A stretch of 64,000 bases of DNA, taken from contig BCKT01000004.1 in assembly GCA_003116875.1 (NCBI GenBank), positions 1,546,891-1,610,890 of the forward strand, read 5' to 3'. The position numbers and the translations under genes are program-made. Under the pieces are notes generated by a model that made no database searches, was not told the DNA's origin, and saw only the letters and a list, made by a program, of their open reading frames with translations. Shown one piece after another: positions 56,488-64,000 of the stretch (position 1 is the first letter of the stretch; each line of letters opens with the position of its first letter). Source of the stretch: Takashimella koratensis (Eukaryota > Basidiomycota > Tremellomycetes > Trichosporonales > Tetragoniomycetaceae).

Positions 56488-58082
56488 GGCGGTGGAGAGA
56501 TCAGTGGGAGAGTACGGGGAAAGAAGCTGAGCAAAGTGAGTGGGGTTATATAGGTCGCCCATACAGACCCCGTACGGCATTCATCAACAGCAAAGTCATG
56601 GATCAAGGCCCACATGAGTGTGGGAGGAGAGACCGAGCAGTGAGTGACGACTGAACAAAAGTAAAGAAAAGTCACCGACAAAGAGGACGACGACATGATC
56701 GAAGCATTTCTCAGCCGGTGCCTAATTCACCTCCACCCTACATCTGCCCTCTCTCCTCCTTCATTGGTTCCCGCCCGGAGCACGATGTATCCGGGCAGAC
56801 GAGCAAGAACGTGCACTGACTCTTGAGTGACGGTAAGGTCAGGAGGTCGGCGAATCAAAGAGCGTCATGGGGACTTTGTGGGTGGGATTAGACGCCCAGC
56901 GATATGCAGATGATGCAAGTTAGGAGATAAGTGAGATCGGGCGGCTTTCCAGTTCTACGCCCCCTCCCCCCCCTGAGATCTTAGAATTGTCTCACTCCCT
57001 CACTCTCTCATTTCGTCGACCCTTTTTGCTTGCGGACGATTAGAATCACGAGGTTTCTCCCTTCATTTCATCTCATATTGATCGCCGCAGTCACGACGAG
57101 GCAGCGAAGTGGATACAGCGGGAGGGATGCGAAGGGTTTTGGGGGAAAGTTGGAATGAGATCGGATTCGGATTGGAAAGGAGAATCTTCGGGATCTTAGG
57201 TTGGCTTTTAGTGCTATTTGTGACCCTGATAAGCGTGGGATCGGGGCGTGGAACAAGAGCGAGTGGAAAGAGGAGAGTGATGAACAGAGAGAGACCGAGA
57301 CCCCAGATTTCTCACTGGACAGCTCGAATCTCATGAACGTGCTTTCTCTTTACCTTTTGGATCCGACAAAACGACCGACCCGGTTCATAAAAGTGTGGCA
57401 CTGAATCAAAACGGCCGAGGTTTCGGTGGCACCGTTCGTTAGCCCAGGGTTGGCCACGTTTAGAAGCCCGTCCTGGAGAGGAACCACGAGCAGCTGATCT
57501 GGGACTGGTGACAGCAACGCCACGAGTGCTGTGTAGAATAACGATGCGGGAGTCGACGGTAGATCCAGATTTGGTCGTCGGACATATCGCAAGCTCTCTC
57601 CGACGTGTGAAAGTCGGAACGGGAGAGTTGGTACCCATTGCCTTCTCCACACTCCCACTCGGCAAGCGGCACGACCAACCACGTCATCCCTTCACTTCAT
57701 CGATTCGGCATCACGGTCAGTCGCCACCAAATTCAGTCCGATCCAAGCCAGCGGCAAGCCAGCGACAATCCACGTGACGCGGCAATGTAATCTATGTATG
57801 TACTTTTCCCGCGTGGGGTGACATCTCCAAGGTACGGTGAAAGTAGATAGATATCTGCTGTATTCGTCTGAGAGGTGTTGCAGCAAGCGGAGAATGGGTT
57901 GGAGAAGAGGGTGACATAGAGGGTATGAGAAAACGCGTAAAGGGAGCCGGAGCTGTATTTGGGGAAGAGGCGGAGACGTGTCAAAGCAGAACGAACGAGT
58001 CGTGGACTGGACGGATCGCAAGGAAGATTCGGGATTGGGATGGAGGAGCAAGACACGACAATCGATAGTTCGAGTCTTGAGT
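56488..58082. promoter_or_regulatory. 1.6-kb intergenic region
   Basis: This is the promoter of the phosphatase gene (TATA-like motif at about 56546-56553, minus-strand use) and the 3' flank of the carrier gene. Short ORFs at 57068-57780 have no coding character that I recognise. Confidence 0.35.
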
Positions 58083-59740
58083 TTACTTTGGAATGGCAGC
58101 AATTTCGACGCCGCCGGTAGCGTTGAGCATCTTCTTGATGTCGCCGTAGATGAGGACTGAATTTTTATAGTTAGCATTCTTCGTTCGCGTATATGATTTG
58201 AATAATTCAAGGGAGGAAACAACTCACACTGTCCGGCGGTGAGGGTACCGATCATGAACAACCTGGTGCCCATGCCGGTGAAGAGACCCGAGACACCGAG
58301 CTGGCCGGCCATGGCGAAGAGGCGGGAGGTGATCGACTGGCCCGGGAGACCCTTGGTCTTGTTGATCTTGGAGAGCAAGGTGTCGGCGGGCTGAGAGATG
58401 ACGGCAGCGGCCATACCGGCGATGAGACCAGCGGAAAGGTTAAGACCGGTAGACTGGGCCTGGGAGAGCTCAGACTTCTTCAAGCCGGTGGTCTGGAGGA
58501 TCTTCTCGGCGGCGACCTCGAAGACGGCGAACTTGGCCATGGTGTACGGGACCTGCTTGAGGAGAATGGGACCGAAGCTGGGTAGAACGAGGTGTCAGCT
58601 GACGCACGTGTGTAGCAGTTTGTGACCCAAAGGATGCTATGCCCAAAGGACCCTTTGACAAGGGCGCTAGGGTAGTAGAGTCCTTTGTTGACTCGTACGT
58701 GGGCCAGGCGGTGACAAAAAAATTTGACTCACCCGGCGTAGAAGGCACCGACGCCCTCCTCGCGCAAAATACGAAGGAAAGCGGGGGCGAGACCGGTAGC
58801 GAAAGTGGGCTGGGAGACGAGACGGATACGGGTAGCCTCAAGCGGGCAGAGGACAATGTCGGCGAAGAACTCGGCGATACCCGAGGCACCGAGGTAGACG
58901 GCCTGACGGTTGTTGCGGGCGGTGTCAATGCCGAAGACGTCGATAGCGGTCTTCTTCCAAAACTCGTAACCGCCGAACTTGAAGGCACCCTGAAGAGCGT
59001 AACCGACAACGGTGGGGCCGAGACCGGTAAGGAGAGCACCAGCACCCTCCTTGGCGATGACCTGCCTGAAGCCGCCGATCATACCCTGGTCGTGTTAGCG
59101 AAATGATCAAGTAGTGAATTAGCCGGCGCGAGGCGCTTGGAAAGAAGGGTCGAGGGAGAGGGGGAGAGGGGGAGAGGGGGAGAGGCTCACCTTGTTGTAG
59201 ACCTCGGGCTCGAGCTGGATCCTGGTCTTGACGACATCGACCGGGGTGAGGGCACCGTGGGTGATGGCGCAACCAAGAGCACCGGCGAGGGCGAATCTGT
59301 GAAGGGTTAGCAAAAGTTGAAGACGGTCAGTCTGGTCCCCCCCATCGGTCCTCAACATTGCACGTTGTGCCGGCGCTCGTTGCTGCCCAGAAGCAGTGTC
59401 GAGCACGACCGCGCCGACCTGGTTCTGACAATCCCAAATCCATTCCGCTTGCCGTGGCACGCCACGAACGTGTCCGCCCCACCTCCCAACCTATCAACCT
59501 CAACCACTACCTCCTGTCCTTTCCTGGACACCTGCCCAGCGACTGCTTCAACTGCAACTCGACTCACCGGGCGTAGAGGTCGACACCGGTCGGGGAAGGC
59601 TTGGCGACGGTCTTGACAGCCTCCTTGGCGTCACCGACCTTGAGCTCGACGGCGGACTTGGCCTGGTCGATCTTGTCGGAGACGGCCGGGGCAAAGAAGG
59701 CCTGGGTGGTGTTGAAGAAGGGGGAGGCGCGGTAAGGCAT
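58083..59740 (-). CDS. MIR1: Mitochondrial phosphate carrier
   Basis: Five exons (59740-59568, 59296-59191, 59085-58733, 58577-58228, 58156-58083) give 351 residues. Three mitochondrial carrier repeats are visible: [40 protein letters not shown], and [20 protein letters not shown], each with the P-x-[DE]-x-x-[KR] core. [20 protein letters not shown], followed by [20 protein letters not shown] and FGGYEFWKK, is distinctive of the phosphate carrier. [20 protein letters not shown] closes it. It imports phosphate with protons into the matrix for ATP synthesis. The N-terminal ~55 residues before the first repeat could be a presequence. A GGGGGAGA-type repeat lies in intron 2 (about 59150-59184). 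Confidence 0.95.
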
Positions 59741-60555
59741 GGCTGGTTGGTTGAGAGTGGGGGATGAGGTGGAGTCGAAGATGACTTTTTGGATGTCTAT
59801 GTAAGCGAGCAAGAGGAAAAGAGAAAAGAGGAGAAAGGATAATGGGGGGGAGCAGGGAGCAGGGAGCAGGAGGCAGGCAGGCGGCAGCATCCATAGTGGA
59901 CCACTGAAATGACGCGGAAACGGAAACCCAGCCTGCCAACGGAGGACACCACAACGGACATAAACGCCGAAATGCCGAAACAGCGGACCATACGGAATCA
60001 ATGCTACCCAGGGGGACTGGATAAGGGACACGTGCTCATGACTCAGGCTCATGACCTCAGCACACACTGCTGAGCCTGCATGACATGAACCTGCTGACTC
60101 TTGCCTTTATCGTTATCACCTAGCTATGACCAGATCTTGACTCGGCTGATCAACCTCGCTCCATATTTGCATGCACCATGACAAACACCTCGTCAGTGTC
60201 GGTATGCTTGTAGTCCCGGCGGACCGCCGCGATCTATGTACCCCTTCGTCCCGAGGGCTAGTTGTGCAACGTCCAAGCACCGTAGAAAGAAGACCTTACT
60301 CAGTGCACCGGCCACTGACGCCGCCGGTCATCTGACTCGATTGGACAAGACGCCGAGTAAGATCGAGATGGCATAAAAGACCCATTCATTGCTCACTCTC
60401 TTTGTCTCTTTCAACTACACACTCTCTCCCTTACCCCATCTCACATCCAGCCTCGTTCTCACGCACCACAGACAATCACCTCTATCGTAGCGACACCACA
60501 CGTAAACCCTCACACATCTTCATCCAGCTCCACAACCTCATACCTCCCTTTCGAT
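59741..60555. promoter_or_regulatory. Divergent promoter, phosphate carrier and dehydrogenase
   Basis: These 815 bases separate two divergent ATGs. ATGACTCA, a Gcn4/AP-1-type site, lies at about 60038-60045 amid repeated CTCATGAC and CTGAGCC elements (60034-60100). A G/A-rich repeat (GGGAGCA units) lies at about 59846-59872 near the carrier start. Confidence 0.45.
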
Positions 60556-61506
60556 ATGTCCTACACTTCCACTATCCTGATCACCGGCGGCTCCTCTGGT
60601 CTCGGGTACGACACCGCCCGTCAGATCGCTCTTGCCCGACCGACTGTCCAAGTCGTCGTCGCTGCTCGTACCGGTCCCGACGCCGCGACTCGTCTCAACA
60701 CCACCACCGGCCAATCCAATATCATCGGCCTCAAGCTCGACCTCTCCAGCCAGTCTGGCGTTCGCGCATTCGTTACCGAGTACCTCGCCCTCTCTCTCCC
60801 TCCTATCGAAGCGCTCGTCATGAACGCCGGTCACCAGACTGTCGAGCCTGACCAGAAGTCCGTGGACGGTATCGAGCTCATGTTCGCTACCAACCACGTG
60901 GACCACGCTCTGCTCTTCTACCTCCTCCAAGATCACCTCACGCCCACTGCCCGGATCGTCATCGTCGGTTCGTCCGGACACGACCCGAAGTACAAGCGAT
61001 TCCCTGCGCCCGTCTACACTACAGCTGAGGAGGTCGCGCACCCGCCGACGGGGAAGGAATTCGCGACGATGAACGCCGGTTTCACGCGGTACGGAATGAG
61101 CAAGCTCTGTCAGATCATGTGGGGCTATGCACTCGACCGCCACCTCCGTGTCGCGGGGAAGAAGTGGACCGTCAACTCGTACGACCCCGGAGTTCTCGGC
61201 ACTGGCCTGTACCGCTGGCAGAAAGGCGTTTTCGGTGCGGTCTTTGGCTGGGTTCTTAGCAGCTTTGTCGGACGCGCACTCATTCCCGAGACCTACGAGG
61301 TCGCGTTCTCCGCTACTTCCCTCGCGGCACTCACGATCGACCCCAAGTTTGACGGAACAACCGGCAAGTACTACGGCGTCGTCAATGTCGATGAGAGGCC
61401 CTCGAGCGATGCCAGCTACGACGAGGCACTGCAGGAGGATCTGTACGACTGGACTCTCAAGGCCGTAGCCAAGGGCGACGAGCTTGCATCGTGGTCCCAT
61501 CTATAG
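60556..61506 (+). CDS. Short-chain dehydrogenase/reductase
   Basis: An intronless frame of 316 codons starts at ATG 60556. ILITGGSSGLGYDTARQIAL is the TGxxxGxG dinucleotide site, followed by VVVAARTG. DLSS marks the adenine pocket, MNAG the NNAG-type motif, IVGSSGHD the catalytic Ser region, and TRYGMSKLCQIMWGYAL supplies YxxxK. The Asn of helix 4 fits FATNHVDHALLF. The motif set is that of classical SDRs, closest in style to retinol-dehydrogenase/light-dependent-reductase-like fungal members. The basic residue AARTG after beta-2 suggests NADP(H). The substrate is unknown. A 320-codon antisense ORF covers the same bases and is a shadow. Confidence 0.9.
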   Translation: MSYTSTILITGGSSGLGYDTARQIALARPTVQVVVAARTGPDAATRLNTTTGQSNIIGLKLDLSSQSGVRAFVTEYLALSLPPIEALVMNAGHQTVEPDQKSVDGIELMFATNHVDHALLFYLLQDHLTPTARIVIVGSSGHDPKYKRFPAPVYTTAEEVAHPPTGKEFATMNAGFTRYGMSKLCQIMWGYALDRHLRVAGKKWTVNSYDPGVLGTGLYRWQKGVFGAVFGWVLSSFVGRALIPETYEVAFSATSLAALTIDPKFDGTTGKYYGVVNVDERPSSDASYDEALQEDLYDWTLKAVAKGDELASWSHL

Positions 61507-62447
61507 GCTTGCGCGGCGTGCTTGTATTGCAACACAGGATTATCACTGCTATGCACTTGTGCCCGAAATTGACTGGGCCGATCCCCGTGGCCGACTCCGG
61601 TTTTCTCGCAGTGGTGGTGTGGTGGTGAGCCCGCAAAACTCGGACAAACGCGTCGCTAATGGCCGGAGATCACGTGACCATACTGCCTGCCAAGTTGAAG
61701 CTGGTCCATAGTCGTGAAGAGCGTCGTGGGACCGCAGGACAACTTTGGCGCCATGCATAGGTCTAAGTGCATCCGCCCGAGTCCTAATAACCAGACCAAT
61801 CGACGGTTGGCTGGATGATAGTCGGGCGCGTGGTCAGGATCGGGGTCGAAGTGATTTTGCACAGGACCGCGGGGCAGAGTGGCAACAGGCGTTCCATATG
61901 TAGACTAGATGTGTAGTCACAAATCGAGTGGGTGCCACCAAGAGGTGCATCGGTGCTCAGAGGGGCATGGGGGTCAACGCATAGGTCAACGCATAGGTCA
62001 ACGCATAGGGAGAGGGATTTGCTCACTGACCTTGACTTCGCTGTGCTCACCTCATCGAGGGAGGTGAGAAGGGAAGATGGCTGTGGCAGATGGTGGCGGC
62101 TTGTGAGTGATGCACCCTGCCACCTTCCTTTGGCTGTCATCTTCCTCGCCTCTCCCTTTTGAGCCTGTCTCTGCTCACATCAGCACCCCGACTCTGCCTC
62201 AGCTTCTCACCTTACACGACTCACCTCATCTCTTCCACTTCCACTTCCTCTTTCACCACATCTCTCACCTCTCACCTCTCGCACCCAACCTTCTACGCAC
62301 CGCACCTCACCGCGCTCTCACACCTACTCTTCACCTCGTCTCCCACTCTACTACCCTTCATCGCCATCATCGCCACCACGCCACGACCAGCATCACCAAC
62401 GTCCTCCTTCTAGCCATCCGCACCCTACTCCAATCGCTCACGTCACC
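61507..62447. promoter_or_regulatory. Intergenic region with 12-base tandem repeat
   Basis: About 940 bases. It contains three exact copies of GGTCAACGCATA (61972-62007) and a pyrimidine-rich promoter and leader (62140-62447) for the next gene. No other gene is supported. Confidence 0.4.
61972..62007. repeat. Three copies of a 12-base unit
   Basis: GGTCAACGCATA is repeated head to tail at 61972, 61984 and 61996. It is about 440 bases upstream of the acidic protein gene. It could be a simple minisatellite or a cluster of factor sites. Confidence 0.8.
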
Positions 62448-62690
62448 ATGTCCTCCTCTCCCCCTTCAGACCACCTCCTCACCCCTCCCACCTGGGAGCC
62501 TCGTTCCAGCTCCCGTATTCGCCGCCCCGTCAAGCCGTACGGTAACATGATCGACTCCGACCTCATCCCTGAGCTCATGGCTGAGGCTGTGAAAGCCGGG
62601 TTCAAGATGACTGTGAGGAAGGTGAAGAAGAAGGAAGGGGAAGAGGAGAGAGGGGAGGGAGAGGAGGGGACTGGTGAGTTGACTGAGGAT

Positions 62691-62746
<56 letters not shown>

Positions 62747-64000
62747 ATACGAGGAGAGTGATGGTTCGTTTGAGATGGGTGGGGAGGACGAGAGCCAGGA
62801 TGGAGACGAGCCTGGTGAAGATGACGAGAGCGACGACGAGGTGAGTCTTGCTTAGCTACCGACACTCCGCTCTTCAGCTAGCAACATCCTGACTCGTATC
62901 AGAAACCCAAGAAGAAACGGGGCAAGAAGTCCGCCGCCTCTAAGAAGACCACACCCGAACTGAAGACAAAGGCGGAGCCCAAGTCGAAGTCCAAGACCAC
63001 GCCCAAACCCAAGACCAAACCCACCACAAACACCAAGGACAAGGCGAAGCCTGGCAAGTCGGCGCTCGGGTCCAAATTGGCGGCGATGGTGGTCATACCC
63101 AAAGTAAGTGACACGAGGGCTCAGGATCATAACGACGAGCTCTCCGCTCACTCAGGGTGGTGAACACGTGCTGACCTAAGTCTCAGACTCCCGCCAAGAA
63201 TCCTCTGGTGTGTTCAACAGCTGACGTCGCTGGATTCTTGAAGCTGACGAGAACATTTACAGCTTGCTCGAAAGCTCGCGAAGGAGGAAGAGCACGAGTC
63301 GGAAGAGGAAGACGACGACGTACATGACTCAGAGTACGAAGACAACGAAGACAATAGGTACAAGGACGACCAAGGCAAGGAAGAAGACGACGAAGAGGTG
63401 AGTGCTTGGATGAGTGGTGAGAGCTGATGTTGAAGGAGTCCAAGACCGTGAACGATGCCGAGTCTGAGGAAGAAGATGACAAAGCGGTGAAAGTTAGGGC
63501 AACTGAAACTTCCCTCGACGATGCACTTAATCACGTGTACTCTCAACTGACAAAGCCATCTGCAGAAGCTCCTGCCTCCGATCAACATCCAGCCTGCCAA
63601 GAAGACCTACGGCAAGAACCCTGTCGGATCCAAGTCCGGCGCGATCAAAGGCAAATTCGTCCCTCTCAAGCCGAAGGTGGCAGGCGAATCGACTGATGCG
63701 AAATCGACGATCAAGGGTATCACGAAAGCCGCCACGAAAGTTCCGCCGAAGAAGCCAGTCACGAAGGTCGAGAAGAAAGTCGATGAGGAAGAAGAAGACG
63801 AGACGGTAGCAGTCGACGAAGATGCCAGCGACGATGAAGGCGAGACCAAGGCCAAGCAGGGCGACAAGAAGATCGCGACCAAGGCAAAGACGAAGGAAGA
63901 AGCAATCACGACTACCAAATCGGCCGGTAAGAAAGCTTCGACACAGGTCTCAACCGTACTCACGTCGGTCGATGTCGACTTCGACGTCGATGATGACACC
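62448..64000 (+). CDS. Acidic and lysine-rich, probably nuclear protein, 3' end missing
   Basis: Six exons so far (62448-62840, 62903-63103, 63187-63207, 63263-63397, 63436-63486, 63566 to beyond 64000), all joined in phase 0, encode at least 412 residues. The start MSSSPPSDHL is followed by SSRIRRPVKPYGNMIDSDLI. Then comes a Glu/Asp block (long Glu run at 62692-62745), a Lys/Pro/Thr-rich block (KPKKKRGKKSAASKK, probable nuclear localisation signals) and alternating acidic and Lys-rich parts. Composition resembles nucleolin-like or histone-chaperone-like proteins, but no fold is evident. The first 45 residues are the only ordered-looking part. Phase-0 introns between charged blocks suggest exon-level repeat growth. 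The function is unknown. Confidence 0.72.

Noticed and set aside
60538..61500. 320-codon minus-strand ORF opposite the dehydrogenase
   Set aside because: It is complementary to a clear SDR with all catalytic motifs. Its protein is Arg/Asp/Glu/Val-biased, as expected from reading biased codons backwards.
61972..62007. Possible CRISPR-like array
   Set aside because: The units are contiguous 12-mers without spacers, in a eukaryotic context.

Overview
This is nuclear DNA of a filamentous or yeast-like fungus, most likely a basidiomycete. Conserved genes are split by many short introns with GT..AG borders and a CTGAC or CTAAC-like branch sequence. There is no bacterial operon logic, and the gene set is typically fungal: Ysc84, Nup192/205, H2A.Z, a Mak32-like PfkB protein, a PTR2-type transporter and a secreted histidine acid phosphatase. 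The sequence alone does not justify a species name. The splice models below were assembled by hand; all complete multi-exon models keep an open frame across their junctions, except where a break is noted.

Layout. 1-1354 is the 3' part of a Ysc84/SH3YL1-type gene. 1.5-4.7 kb holds a tandem family of small unknown genes (two intact, one decayed) with copied promoters. 6.4-8.7 kb is one long Ser/Thr-rich unknown protein behind a long pyrimidine-rich leader. 9.9-34.8 kb is ordinary housekeeping sequence: a PhyH-type dioxygenase, a Tag1-like membrane protein, a Mak32-like PfkB protein, histone H2A.Z, a 1,933-residue inner-ring nucleoporin, two tandem VTT (Tvp38/TMEM64) membrane proteins and a POT peptide transporter.

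35.2-53.6 kb is an accessory island. Every recognisable gene in it lies on the minus strand, none has a domain I recognise, and they fall into three tandem paralogue sets: two genes at 35.2-37.4 kb, three at 38.5-41.1 kb, and seven at 41.7-53.6 kb. The last set includes one clearly broken copy and one N-terminally truncated copy. All these genes, and the two intact ones at 1.6-4.0 kb, have a single short phase-2 intron ahead of a short last exon; one gene has an extra phase-1 intron. This shared architecture suggests one rapidly diverging, lineage-specific superfamily and is the best candidate here for an undescribed system.

54.7-64 kb returns to recognisable genes: a secreted histidine acid phosphatase, the mitochondrial phosphate carrier, a short-chain dehydrogenase, and the 5' part of a very acidic and lysine-rich, probably nuclear, protein that runs off the right edge. 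I recognised no rRNA, tRNA, transposon, CRISPR array or viral sequence.
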